From the NCBI RefSeq assembly GCF_007655005.1, contig NZ_SZVW01000027.1, positions 62,001 to 126,000 on the forward strand: a stretch of 64,000 nt of DNA. Direction: 5' to 3'. This stretch comes from Streptomyces tibetensis (lineage in GTDB: Bacteria > Actinomycetota > Actinomycetes > Streptomycetales > Streptomycetaceae). The notes under the pieces were generated by a model. The model worked only from the letters and a program-made list of their open reading frames with translations, was not told the DNA's origin and searched no databases. The position numbers and the translations under genes are program-made. Below are positions 41,729 to 50,243 of the stretch, piece by piece (within the stretch, counting starts at the first letter, position 1; every line of letters begins with the position of its first letter).

Positions 41729-41746
41729 TGCTGACCGTTTGCTGAC
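41729..41746 (+). promoter_or_regulatory. Paired 11-bp-spaced repeats near int, possible integrase arm sites
   Basis: TGCTGAC at 41729-41735 and at 41740-41746, plus an inverted GTCAGCA at 41700-41706, lie between int and the right attachment copy. The pair has the same 11-base period as 29341-29358 and 42014-42031. Confidence 0.5.
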
Positions 41747-41794
41747 CCGGAGGCAGCGATCAGGGCCCTGACCTGCGGAAACACCCAAACGCTA

Positions 41795-41899
41795 GATCTT
41801 GGACTTGAACAGAGTACGCAGCACTTTGGACTCCTCTGAGACGGCTCCCTGCCTGCTTTCTGCAGGTCAAGGGCGGTCTCGACTGTACACCGGCATGCG
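41795..41899 (-). other. Right attachment region: orphan copy of panD 5' end
   Basis: It reads on the minus strand GTG CTG CGT ACT CTG TTC AAG TCC AAG ATC TAG, that is panD codons 1-10 and then a stop, with the same AGGAGTCCAAA site and TGTACAGT promoter element as the left copy. It is the severed 5' end of a former panD copy. Its promoter may still be active, reading leftward into the element's int end. Confidence 0.75.
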
Positions 41900-42013
41900 C
41901 CGAACCATGTTTGTGAGGAACATCGCTCCGGTCGGGCTGGACGGCTTCCCACTTGGGTTTCCGCGCCGTGCCGGCGCCCATTGGGCCGACTGCGCCGGAA
42001 CGTGTGGGGGCCA

Positions 42014-42050
42014 TGCTGACCAGATGCTGACTTAACTGATGTCCCATCAG
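42014..42050 (+). promoter_or_regulatory. Third 11-bp-spaced repeat pair plus palindrome right of the element
   Basis: TGCTGAC at 42014-42020 and 42025-42031 is followed by the perfect palindrome CTGATG-TCC-CATCAG (42036-42050). The order and spacing match 29341-29378 at the left end. Its place beyond the right panD copy suggests a second, older integration. Confidence 0.5.
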
Positions 42051-42731
42051 GCACGCTGCCGAGGGGCGTCGGACACCGAGCCGCTTTCCGGAGTGGCCGA
42101 GCGTCGACCGGCTGATGGGCAAGAGGAGCCGTGTTCCGCGAACCGGGTGGAACTCGCGAGCGACGGCCGCGCGTCCGGCGGCCTCGCGAGCCGAAGGCAC
42201 GGCACGAAACCGAACCACAGCAACGCTTCGCCCGGGTGCCGCCAGTGGGGGGACGCGCTCAGGGTGACCCCTAAGGTGTCGATCACGCGCCGTTCGCGAG
42301 TGCGCGCAACCCGGCGGCGGCCAAGGGGCCGGGTGCCTCGCCGACGGAGTCGAAACCGACGCCACGGGTCAGGCCCTGGAGGTGGCGGACGCGAATGCCC
42401 TCCGCGATAAACGCGTGCTCTTGCTTCCTGCCTACTTATCGCCGGTCGAGGGCGGTCTTCAGACCGCACAACGCTTGGCTTGTCCGGTCAGGCGTCCCCA
42501 GGTGTTGCAGGACTCACGCTGATACGGTGTCCCGACTGGCAACGGCAGCCGTCCAAGGCACCAACATCCCCGAAGTATCCTGCGTGAAGAGTGGATCCCC
42601 AGGAAGCTCAGATTCTTCCAAAGGAGCGAAGGCGGGCTTCGGCAGGGCACATCGCTCGCTTCAGGTGCTTCTCACAGAGTTCTACGTTCCAGGCTGCAGG
42701 CCTTTGCGAATTTCTTCGCACACCACATCTC
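42051..42731. other. Gene-poor region between element and CIS locus
   Basis: About 680 bases. Open frames on both strands have odd composition, no ribosome-binding site and no motif. It may be the remains of an earlier integrated element or the original panD upstream gene, decayed. Confidence 0.45.
42705..42720 (-). terminator. Small hairpin past the gene at 42732
   Basis: TGCGAA (42705-42710), loop TTTC, TTCGCA (42715-42720): a perfect six-pair stem 12 bases downstream of the stop codon on the minus strand. Confidence 0.4.
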
Positions 42732-43160
42732 TCACCCGTCGTCGCCGTCGCGGCAGGTGAGGATCTCCACCGTCACCGCTTTGTCCGCCTTATTCTCGAT
42801 TTTCACCTTGCGGGCACTCTCCGCGGTCACGAGCTGCTCGACGGCATCGGCATTGGCGACCAGCAGCGAACCTGTCAGCGCAGTCTTCGTGTTCTCACGC
42901 AGGGTCAGTTCGACCTTCGCCGGTTTCATCTCCACATCCACGGCCGTCACCGCCAGCAGCACGATCGTTCCGTCCGGCAATGTGTGCTCGTCCTTGTCGG
43001 CCCCGTTCGCGTCCCCGGCCGCGCCGAGACGGCTGGAGTGGAGCGTGTACGACTCCGGGTCCAGCGTGAGGTCCAAGGGGAGCTGGGGACCGTTCTTCAC
43101 CTTGACCGCCGCCGATGCTGATACCAGTACCACCACGACCTCCTTCGACTCGGCACTCAC
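42732..43160 (-). CDS. Hypothetical protein divergent from the CIS sheath gene
   Basis: 142 residues from GTG 43160. Mostly short alternating hydrophobic strands (EVVVVLVSASAAVKVKNG, TIVLLAVTAVDVEMKPAKVE, ARKVKIENKADKAVTVEILT), suggesting an all-beta fold; one late Cys; no signal peptide or membrane helix. No family recognised. The ribosome-binding site is weak, so the start is uncertain. Being divergent from the first CIS gene, it may belong to the locus, perhaps as an accessory or regulator, but this is only context. Confidence 0.65.
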   Translation of the reverse strand: MSAESKEVVVVLVSASAAVKVKNGPQLPLDLTLDPESYTLHSSRLGAAGDANGADKDEHTLPDGTIVLLAVTAVDVEMKPAKVELTLRENTKTALTGSLLVANADAVEQLVTAESARKVKIENKADKAVTVEILTCRDGDDG

Positions 43161-43308
43161 GGCGAATGTCGCACCTCCGCGTCAACCGAGAGTCACGCCC
43201 GCGTCACCGGCCGGCCGCCGGGCGGTGACTCCCCCGTGATGGCGCGGTGACGCGGACCGGGCACGATCGGCGAGCCACACAGCCCGTCGTCGAAGGGGCC
43301 CAGCAGTC

Positions 43309-44838
43309 ATGACGGTGCAATTCAGCCATCCTGGCGTCTACATCCGCGAGGTCAGCGGCGGCAGTCGTGCCGTTGTCGGCGTCGCCACCGCCATCACCGC
43401 CTTCGTGGGCCGGGCACTGCGAGGGCCGGTGGAGGATCCGGTCATGGTCTCCTCGTTCGGAGAGTTCGAGCGGGTCTTCGGTGGGCTGTGGCGCGCCAGC
43501 GGTCTCGGCTACGCGGTGCAGGACTACTTCCTCAACGGCGGCAACAGCGCCCTCGTCGTGCGCCTCGCACCGGATGCCGAACCCGCCGAGGTCAGCATCG
43601 GAGGGCTCAAGCTCCAGGCCGCCAACCCCGGGACGTGGGGCAACGGGCTCACGGTGACAGTGGCGCACCCGGAGCCGGAGGAGGCAGCGCAGGTCGCGGA
43701 GGCGCAGGGTTCGGGCGTCACCGCCGCGTCGCTCTACCACCTCACCGTCACCGACACCGCGACCGGATTCCAGGAGGAGTTCCTTAACGTCACAGGCGTC
43801 GAGGGTCCTCGACACGTCAAGAAGGTTCTGCTCGCCTCGCAGCTGATCCGCGCTGTAGACACCCCGCCCGCCACGGCGCCGACCCCCGCCGCCTATCCCT
43901 TCCCTGACAGCGGCTCGCACGGTGTGCCTCTGCGAGCCGAGGACTACAGCGCAACGGGCCAGGACGGCAAGAAGGGCATCTACGCCCTGGAGAAGGCTGA
44001 CCTGTTCACGCTGCTGTGCCTGCCGCCGCCCACCCCTGCCTCCGACCTCCCCGAGGACCTGTGGGCGGAGGCGATGGCCTACTGCTGGAAGAGGCGCGCC
44101 TTCCTGATCGTGGACCCGCCCGGTGCCGCGAAGGACGCCACATCCCTGCGTGGCTGGCTCACCCCGCGGGGGCTCAATGGCGAAGGCGCGCGGAACTGCG
44201 CCCTGTACTTCCCGCGCATTCGCCGCTCCGATCCGCTGCGCGACGGCGCCGTGGACGAGTTCGCGCCCTGCGGGGCTGTTGCGGGGGTGATGGCGCGTAC
44301 CGACGCCGCGCGCGGGGTGTGGAAGGCGCCTGCCGGGGTCGACGCCGGTCTGACCGGGGCGCAGGGTCTCGCGGTCGTGCTCACCGACGCGGAGCAGGGC
44401 CCGCTCAACGTCAAGGGCGTCAACTGTCTGCGCACGTTCCGGGACGCCGGTTCGGTCGTCTGGGGTGCCCGGACGCTCCGGGGCGCCGACGTGCTGGCCG
44501 ACGAGTACAAGTACGTGCCGGTGCGGCGGCTCGCCCTGTTCCTGGAGGAGAGCCTGTACCGCGGCACGCAGTGGGTCGTCTTCGAACCGAACGACGAACC
44601 GCTGTGGGCGCAGATCCGGACTTCACTCGGGGCGTTCATGCAGGACCTGTTCCGACAGGGGGCGTTCCAGGGTGCGAGTCCGCGAAACGCGTACTTCGTG
44701 AAGTGCGACGGCCAGACGAACACGCAGTACGACATCGACCGCGGGGTGGTCAACATCCACGTCGGCTTCGCGCCGCTGAAGCCGGCCGAGTTCGTCCTCA
44801 TCCACATCCAGCAGAAGACCGCCGGCTCGCCGGCCTGA
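43309..44838 (+). CDS. CIS contractile sheath protein
   Basis: 509 residues from ATG 43309. The N-terminus TVQFSHPGVYIREVSGGSRA followed by ITAFVGRALRGP is the hallmark of phage-tail-like sheath proteins, as is the C-terminal half, with NCALYFPRIRRSDPLRDGAV, YKYVPVRRLALFLEESLYRG and VVFEPNDEPLWAQIRTSLGA. An extra domain (about 100-200) includes the strand-rich LQAANPGTWGNGLTVTVAHP. In Streptomyces the sheath surrounds the inner tube of a cytoplasmic contractile particle and contracts to drive it. It is the first gene of the rightward CIS operon, 25 bases before tube. Confidence 0.93.
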   Translation: MTVQFSHPGVYIREVSGGSRAVVGVATAITAFVGRALRGPVEDPVMVSSFGEFERVFGGLWRASGLGYAVQDYFLNGGNSALVVRLAPDAEPAEVSIGGLKLQAANPGTWGNGLTVTVAHPEPEEAAQVAEAQGSGVTAASLYHLTVTDTATGFQEEFLNVTGVEGPRHVKKVLLASQLIRAVDTPPATAPTPAAYPFPDSGSHGVPLRAEDYSATGQDGKKGIYALEKADLFTLLCLPPPTPASDLPEDLWAEAMAYCWKRRAFLIVDPPGAAKDATSLRGWLTPRGLNGEGARNCALYFPRIRRSDPLRDGAVDEFAPCGAVAGVMARTDAARGVWKAPAGVDAGLTGAQGLAVVLTDAEQGPLNVKGVNCLRTFRDAGSVVWGARTLRGADVLADEYKYVPVRRLALFLEESLYRGTQWVVFEPNDEPLWAQIRTSLGAFMQDLFRQGAFQGASPRNAYFVKCDGQTNTQYDIDRGVVNIHVGFAPLKPAEFVLIHIQQKTAGSPA

Positions 44839-44863
44839 GCCCGCACCCGGCAGGAGGGACGGC

Positions 44864-45382
44864 ATGACCGAGATCACCGTCAGTGCGACACGATTCGACC
44901 CCTACAAGAACTTCAAGTTCCGGCTCCAGTGGGACGGCCGCTACGTCGCCGCGGTCAGCAAGGTCAGCGCGTTGAAGCGGACCACCGAGGTGGTCACCCA
45001 CCGGCACGGCGGGGATCCCAGCAGCAGCCGGAAATCACCGGGGCGGTCCGAGTACGAGGCGATCACCCTCGAAAGGGGTGTCACCCACGACCCGGAGTTC
45101 GAGGCGTGGGCGAACAAGGTGTGGAACTTCGGGACGGCCCTGGGCGCGGAATCGTCGCTGCGGGACTTCCGCAAGGACATGATCCTGGAGCTCTACAACG
45201 AGGCGGGGCAGCTCGCGATCTCGTACAAGATCTTCCGCTGCTGGGTCTCGGAGTTCCAGGCCCTGCCCGAACTCGACGCGAACGCGAACGCGGTGGCGAT
45301 CCAGACGCTGAAGCTGGAGAACGAGGGCTGGGAGCGCGACCTGTCGACTCCGGTCCCGGTCGAGCCGTCTTTCTCGGAGTGA
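44864..45382 (+). CDS. CIS inner tube protein (gp19/Hcp-like)
   Basis: 172 residues from ATG 44864 with GGAGGGACGGC upstream. The start SATRFDPYKNFKFRLQWDGR and the middle SEYEAITLERGVTHDPEFEA, then FRKDMILELYNEAGQLAISY and FRCWVSEFQALPELDANANA, match the phage tail tube family (T4 gp19-like) used by eCIS. Rings of this protein stack inside the sheath to form the injected tube. Only one tube gene is visible here; some eCIS have more. Confidence 0.92.
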   Translation: MTEITVSATRFDPYKNFKFRLQWDGRYVAAVSKVSALKRTTEVVTHRHGGDPSSSRKSPGRSEYEAITLERGVTHDPEFEAWANKVWNFGTALGAESSLRDFRKDMILELYNEAGQLAISYKIFRCWVSEFQALPELDANANAVAIQTLKLENEGWERDLSTPVPVEPSFSE

Positions 45383-45385
45383 CGT

Positions 45386-46111
45386 GTGTCGGCTCTCAGT
45401 GACCCCGCTCGTCTGCTGGACGCCTGGGAGGAAGCGGCCGCCGTCCCCCCGGCGGCCCGGGCCGCCGTACTGGTCTGCCACGGCGGGTTCGCCGAGGACG
45501 TCGAGTCGGCGCTGGGGCTGCCGTTGGGTGACGTCTGCGCCTTGGCCGGCCGGATGTACGCGGAGGACTTCGGCGAGGCGCTGGAGGCCGTGGTCGCGTG
45601 CCGGGGGTGTGACGCGCAGTTGGACGTGCGGCTCCCGGTGAGCACGCTGTGGACGGCCTCGCCGGAACGCGAGCGCCGGGTACCGGGGCCCCGGAACCGT
45701 GAGCTGTCCGTACGGGCGCTCACCGCCCGCGACCTGCTCGCCGCCGGCCGCGTCCCGGACCCGGCGGGCGAGCTGCTGGCACGATGTGTGACGGACTCCG
45801 CGGGCAAGCCGGTCGACACGCGGGGGCTGGGCCCCGAGGAGGTCGCGCGCGTCGAGGAGGCCGCCGAGCAACTGTCGGGTGCGGCCGCGGCCGTGGTGCG
45901 GACCAGCTGTCCGGACTGTGGGGCGGCGCCGCTCATGCCGGTGGACATGGGCGGGCTGCTGTGGGACCGGGTGGCGAGTGCGGCCTCGGCCCTCGTCTCG
46001 GAGGTGGCTGCTCTGGCCGCGGCGTTCGGCTGGCGGGAGCAGGACGTGCTGCACATGTCCCCCCAGCGCCGCCGGATGTATCTGCGGCTGGCTCGCCGGG
46101 GGGCGGCGTGA
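45386..46111 (+). CDS. CIS-associated protein with two CxxC motifs and gp26/51-like tail
   Basis: 241 residues from GTG 45386, three bases after the tube stop. Two CxxC pairs (VACRGCDAQLDVRLP and TSCPDCGAAPLMPVD) could bind zinc. The C-terminal AAAFGWREQDVLHMSPQRRR, then MYLRLAR, resembles the short motif of T4-like base-plate assembly or chaperone proteins found in CIS loci (a helix ending in an Arg-rich segment). Likely an assembly factor or base-plate component. Ends in a GTGA overlap with the next gene, so translation is coupled. Confidence 0.7.
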   Translation: MSALSDPARLLDAWEEAAAVPPAARAAVLVCHGGFAEDVESALGLPLGDVCALAGRMYAEDFGEALEAVVACRGCDAQLDVRLPVSTLWTASPERERRVPGPRNRELSVRALTARDLLAAGRVPDPAGELLARCVTDSAGKPVDTRGLGPEEVARVEEAAEQLSGAAAAVVRTSCPDCGAAPLMPVDMGGLLWDRVASAASALVSEVAALAAAFGWREQDVLHMSPQRRRMYLRLARRGAA

Positions 46112-47082
46112 CGGGGTTCTTCAGGCGGATGGGCGAACGGGCGCTGGGAGCGGAGGGCGCGCTCCGGCTGCGGCTGCCCGAGCCGTACGAGGGAGCTTCC
46201 GAGCCGCGGTGGGGGGAGGTCGCCGTAGGGGCTCCGGCCGCTGCGGCCGAGTCGCGCGTACAGCTCGTAGCACCCAAACAGGAACCGGTTCCTCTCACGG
46301 CCCCGGCGGGAGACCCGCGGCGAGCGGCGTACCGACCCGCCCACGGTGGAATGGGCACGGCGCCGATCGCCCGGGCGGCCCGGCCGGAGCCCGCCTCCGC
46401 CATGGCACCCGTGGAGGCCGTGTGGGCGGCCGATCCCCCGCCGGCGTCCTCCGAGGACGCGTCCGGAACCCCTACGACCACGGCGGCACCGGACTCGGAG
46501 CCCACCAGGGACACCGCCACCGCGGACCGCCGGCCGACGTCCCCGCCGCCGGCCGGTCCGCTGCCGCCCGCCGACCTGCCGTCCGGACATGAGCCGCCCG
46601 GCCACGGAGCGGACGAGCCCGTCGGCGCGTCGCTGGCGCCGGACGCCCCGGGTGAGCCGCCCCTTCACCCGGACCGCCCCGCCGCTCGGACGACCGGCAC
46701 GCCGTTGGACCTCGCCGAACTGCTGCGCCGACACGTGTTCCCAGCGCTGGCCGCCCACGGGGCGCTGGAGCCGGGCGACGTTCCCGAACTGGTGGAACCC
46801 GCCTCGCCGTCCGCTCCGCCCACGGGGCGACGGACCCCGGCCCCCGGCGCGGTCACCGTGCAGCCGGGCGTGATGAGCGTGCGTCAGCCCGTCGCGGAAG
46901 CCCCGAGAGACACCGGTGCGCCGGAGCGCCCCGTGCCGTCGGAGGTGCACGTCCACATCGACCGGCTCACCGTCACCCGGACCGCGAACCCGGCGCCTCC
47001 CCCGCCTCCCCCGGCGGCACCCCGACGCCGCTCCGTCTCCGACCATGCGGCCTACCTCGCCCGCCGACGGGAGCGGAGGTGA
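46108..47082 (+). CDS. Proline-rich CIS locus protein of unknown function
   Basis: 324 residues from GTG 46108 (GTGA overlap with the gene before). Residues about 60-190 are disordered, rich in Pro, Ala, Thr and Glu. A short helix (TPLDLAELLRRHVFPALAAH) and a beta motif near the C-terminus (SEVHVHIDRLTVTRTANPAP) precede an Arg-rich end (DHAAYLARRRERR). The VHIxRLxV motif is one I recall in other CIS loci, with no known role. The GC-rich, low-complexity middle makes homology searching hard. Ends in a GTGA overlap with the cap gene. Confidence 0.7.
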   Translation: MTGFFRRMGERALGAEGALRLRLPEPYEGASEPRWGEVAVGAPAAAAESRVQLVAPKQEPVPLTAPAGDPRRAAYRPAHGGMGTAPIARAARPEPASAMAPVEAVWAADPPPASSEDASGTPTTTAAPDSEPTRDTATADRRPTSPPPAGPLPPADLPSGHEPPGHGADEPVGASLAPDAPGEPPLHPDRPAARTTGTPLDLAELLRRHVFPALAAHGALEPGDVPELVEPASPSAPPTGRRTPAPGAVTVQPGVMSVRQPVAEAPRDTGAPERPVPSEVHVHIDRLTVTRTANPAPPPPPPAAPRRRSVSDHAAYLARRRERR

Positions 47083-48341
47083 ACAGTGCCCTGGCGCTCG
47101 CCGCCATCACCACGACCATCCGGTTCGTCCTGCAGCGCGAGCTGGACCCGCCGCAGCGGTCCGGGGTTGCGGCCGGCGTCATGGTGACGACCCGTCACCC
47201 ATCGAAGCTGGCTCATTCGGACGGCAACCCGCAGCGCGGAATCAACGTCTACTGCTACCAGGTCACCCCACAGGCCACGGGGAACGTCGCCGCGCTGCCG
47301 ACCCGTCGCTCCGGAGATTCGCTCATGGCCCGGCCCACGGCCGCGGTCGATCTGCACTACCTCATCAGCTGCTACGGCGACGACGAGTCGCTGGAGCCGC
47401 AACGGCTGCTCGGCACGGCGCTGGGATCCCTCACCGCCACCCCCGTGCTCACGACGGCCGTCGTCGCCAAGGCCGTGGACCGCTACCGCGACGACGACGC
47501 GATCGGACCCCTCCTGCGGGAGGTCCCTCTGGAGATGGGGAGGGAACCGGCGCGGCTGTCCCCCCTCACGCTCTCGCTGGAGGAGATGTCCAACCTGTGG
47601 GGCATGTTCGGCGGCGGCAACGAGAGCGTGTTGTCGGTGGCCTGGCTGGCGTCCGCCGCCGTGATCACCTCGGACGACCACGTCAGGGTCGCACCTCCTG
47701 TGCTGATCCGGACCGTGGACCCCCGGCCGACGGGAGGGCCCCTGCTGGAGTCCGTCGAGGCGGCGGGCCCCGGCCCGACCGCCGTGGTGGAGCGTGCGAC
47801 CGTGGTCCTGCGCGGCCGGCGTCTGCTGGGACCGGATACGCGCGTGGTCATCGGGCCGGTCGAGTTCGCTCCTGGCCCCGGCTCGTCCGACTCTGAGGTG
47901 CACGTCGGTCCCCTCACCGGAGTTCCGGCCGGTGTGCGTTCCGTGCAGGTACTGCACCGGTCCCCGCCGGGACCCGGGGAACAGCCGTCGCGGACGCTGG
48001 CCTCGTCGAACGCCGTACCGCTCCTGGTACGGCCCAAGGTCACGGCGGAGACGACCGCAACGGACGTCGTCCTGACCCTCGACCCGCCGCTCAGGAAGGG
48101 CCAGCGGGTGACCGTCCTCCTGACCCACCGGTCGGGCGGCGGTCCGGACACTCCCGCCGATCTCAGTTTCGATCTGCCCAGGGTGGCGACGGAGACGACT
48201 GAGCAGAAGGTGCCGCGCAGCGACGTGCCGGAGGGGATCTGGCTGGTGAGGGTACGGGTGGACGGCGTGGACAGCCTGCCGGAACGGATCGGCGACAGCA
48301 CGTTCGGTCGTCCCGTGGTAGACGTCGGGGCGACGCCGTGA
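47079..48341 (+). CDS. CIS cap protein, DUF4255/Pvc16 family
   Basis: 420 residues from GTG 47079. The N-terminal half has the DUF4255 pattern: ALAAITTTIRFVLQRELD, GINVYCYQVTPQATGNVAAL, VDLHYLISCYGDDESLEPQR and LLGTALGSLTATPVLTTAVV, then LTLSLEEMSNLWGMFGGGNE and YQLSV-like VLSVAWLASAAVI. The C-terminal half (about 230-420) is beta-rich, Ig-like. In Afp and PVC particles this protein caps and ends the tube/sheath. Overlaps both neighbours by 4 bases. Assignment is firm. Confidence 0.88.
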   Translation: MNSALALAAITTTIRFVLQRELDPPQRSGVAAGVMVTTRHPSKLAHSDGNPQRGINVYCYQVTPQATGNVAALPTRRSGDSLMARPTAAVDLHYLISCYGDDESLEPQRLLGTALGSLTATPVLTTAVVAKAVDRYRDDDAIGPLLREVPLEMGREPARLSPLTLSLEEMSNLWGMFGGGNESVLSVAWLASAAVITSDDHVRVAPPVLIRTVDPRPTGGPLLESVEAAGPGPTAVVERATVVLRGRRLLGPDTRVVIGPVEFAPGPGSSDSEVHVGPLTGVPAGVRSVQVLHRSPPGPGEQPSRTLASSNAVPLLVRPKVTAETTATDVVLTLDPPLRKGQRVTVLLTHRSGGGPDTPADLSFDLPRVATETTEQKVPRSDVPEGIWLVRVRVDGVDSLPERIGDSTFGRPVVDVGATP

Positions 48342-50221
48342 CGCCCGAGGAGCGGGAACAGGCATGCCACGAGGCGCTGGTGGCCGAGCTGGGCGTCATC
48401 CGGGCGCGCCTGCGCGGGGAGGAGACGGCCGAAGCCGAGGAGAACGCCGGCGACGCCGCACGGCGTCTGGACGGCCCTACTCCGCTGGACGAGGTGATGG
48501 TCGGCTTCGGTCTGACCGCGTTCGAGCGAGCGGTGCTTCTGCTCGCGGCTGGCCCCGAGCTGGTGGCCGCGACCGCCGACGACATCGCCGGGGCGGGCGG
48601 AGATCCCCGTCCGACCTTCGGACTGGCGCTGTCCCGGTTTCCCGATCCGCACTGGAGCGCCCTGACCCCGGCGGGTCCGCTGCGCCGCTGGCACCTGGTG
48701 GCGATGGCCGACGCAACCTCGCCCACGCGCAGCCCGCTGTTGGTCCCGGAGCGGCTGCTGCACCACCTCGTCGGGGCAGGGCACCTCGACACGGAGCTGG
48801 CCCCGGCCACCCGGCGGGTCACCGTCCGGCATGCGTTGACGGGCACCCTGCGGAACGCGGCCGAGGGGACGGCCCGGGCCTGGGCCGACGGGCGGATCGT
48901 GGTGCTGAGCGGGCCTCAGCACGGCAACCTCACCGCTGTCGCGGCCGAGGCGGCGTGGACGGCCGGTGGGCGCGCCCTCCACGTCGTGGCGGCCGAGGCC
49001 CTGCCTCGAGCCGCCGAGGACCGGGAGCGGTTCCTGAGGCTGATGGAGCGCGAGTCGGTGCTCGACGGCTGTGCCTGGGCATTGGATCTCGGCGACGCAC
49101 GACAGGACGAGGAGCCCGCGCTGTTGAGGGCGATGCTGGATCTGAGCGTGCCGGCGATGGTGCTGGGCCACGACATGGGCGCCGTACCGGCTCCGGTCGC
49201 CCGCGAGGCGGTACGAATCGTCGTGCCGCGCATCGGTGCGGCGGAGCGCGCGGCTGCACTGGGCGCCGCGCTGGCCGAGCGCTGCGGGCCGGATAACGCC
49301 CAGAGGCCGGAGACGACGGCCGCGGCGGCGGGCGTCTTCGACCTGTCGGTGCCGGACTTGGACGCGGTAGCCGAGGAGGTCGAGCGAGGAGCAGACCTGT
49401 GGACGGCTTGCCGCATGCGGGCGCGGGCCGGCTTTTCCGGGGTGGCCCAAGTGGTGGAGCCCCGCGCGGACTGGTCGCGGCTGGTATTGCCCGAGGGGCA
49501 GCTGGAGCAGCTACGGGCGCTGGTAGGAGCGATGCGGCACAGGAGCCGGGTGCTGGAGGATTGGGGCTTCGGTGCCGCATCGGCGCGCGGACTCGGGACG
49601 ACCGCTCTGTTCGCAGGGCCCAGCGGCACGGGCAAGACCCTGGCCGCCGAGGTGATCGCGAAGGAACTGGGCCTGGACCTCGTGGTGGTGGACCTGTCCC
49701 GGGTGGTCAGCAAGTACATCGGCGAGACCGAGAAGAACCTCGCCCGGGTCTTCGAGGCCGCCGAGGACAGCGCGGCCGTCCTCCTCTTCGACGAGGCAGA
49801 CGCGCTCTTCGGCCGGCGTACGGAGGTGCGTGACAGTCATGACAGGTACGCCAACCTCGAGGTCGGCTATCTGTTGCAACGCATGGAGTCGTTCCGGGGC
49901 CTGGCCGTGCTGACGACCAATACGAAGGGCGCTCTGGACCAGGCGTTCCTGCGGCGGTTGCGCGTGGTGGTGACGTTCCCGTACCCGGACCCCTCGGCAC
50001 GCGCGGCCCTGTGGGCCCGCGCGTTCCCGGCCGGGACCCCGACCGAGGGCCTGGACCCCCGGCGACTGGCCGCGGTGGATCTCCCCGGCGGAGCGATCGC
50101 GGCGGCGGCGCTGACCGCCGCCTTCCTGGGGGCGGAGCGAGGCGAGGTGTCGGAGGAGGACGTGGCGGCGGCGACGCGTTGGGAACTGGCCAAGTCGGGG
50201 CGGACGTCGGCGCGACCCTGA
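48338..50221 (+). CDS. CIS AAA+ ATPase (Afp15/Pvc15-like)
   Basis: 627 residues from GTG 48338. The N-terminal 400 residues are a helical, degenerate ATPase-like region. The C-terminal AAA+ domain has Walker A GPSGTGKT (about 427-434), Walker B LLFDEADALFG (about 481-490), sensor region LAVLTTNTKGALDQAFLRRL with the arginine finger RRL/R, and the ending lid domain. In related particles this ATPase is needed for assembly or effector loading, though it is not part of the finished particle. Last gene of the rightward operon, 22 bases before the convergent effector gene. Confidence 0.92.
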   Translation: MTPEEREQACHEALVAELGVIRARLRGEETAEAEENAGDAARRLDGPTPLDEVMVGFGLTAFERAVLLLAAGPELVAATADDIAGAGGDPRPTFGLALSRFPDPHWSALTPAGPLRRWHLVAMADATSPTRSPLLVPERLLHHLVGAGHLDTELAPATRRVTVRHALTGTLRNAAEGTARAWADGRIVVLSGPQHGNLTAVAAEAAWTAGGRALHVVAAEALPRAAEDRERFLRLMERESVLDGCAWALDLGDARQDEEPALLRAMLDLSVPAMVLGHDMGAVPAPVAREAVRIVVPRIGAAERAAALGAALAERCGPDNAQRPETTAAAAGVFDLSVPDLDAVAEEVERGADLWTACRMRARAGFSGVAQVVEPRADWSRLVLPEGQLEQLRALVGAMRHRSRVLEDWGFGAASARGLGTTALFAGPSGTGKTLAAEVIAKELGLDLVVVDLSRVVSKYIGETEKNLARVFEAAEDSAAVLLFDEADALFGRRTEVRDSHDRYANLEVGYLLQRMESFRGLAVLTTNTKGALDQAFLRRLRVVVTFPYPDPSARAALWARAFPAGTPTEGLDPRRLAAVDLPGGAIAAAALTAAFLGAERGEVSEEDVAAATRWELAKSGRTSARP

Positions 50222-50243
50222 CCGCGCCGGGGGCGTCCTGGCA

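Larger units (their letters stand above)
29107..41795. mobile_element. Integrative element in panD carrying HEPN gene and type I-C CRISPR-Cas
   Basis: It is bounded by the two copies of the panD 5' end (left 29107-29211, right 41795-41899). It carries a tyrosine integrase at the right end, a HEPN-like gene at the left end, and cas3, cas5, cas8c, cas7 and two arrays between. No replication, TraB/FtsK-type transfer, phage structural or transposase gene is seen, so it is not an AICE or prophage of usual kind; it looks like a compact defence island with its own integrase. Exact crossover bases are unknown but probably lie in the 14-base identity GATCTTGGACTTGA. The base composition of its left 0.7 kb is less GC-rich than the surroundings. 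Confidence 0.75.

Noticed and set aside
29107..41899. Integrative conjugative element (AICE) or prophage
   Set aside because: No replication initiator, TraB/FtsK-like transfer gene, or phage structural gene lies between the att copies, and the target is not a tRNA gene.
42395..42760. 121-codon plus-strand frame before the CIS locus
   Set aside because: Cys/Arg/Ser-rich composition, no ribosome-binding site, and it overlaps the minus-strand gene at 42732.
43309..50221. Prophage tail module
   Set aside because: No capsid, terminase, portal or lysis gene; DUF4255 cap, AAA+ ATPase and DUF4157 cargo are eCIS features.
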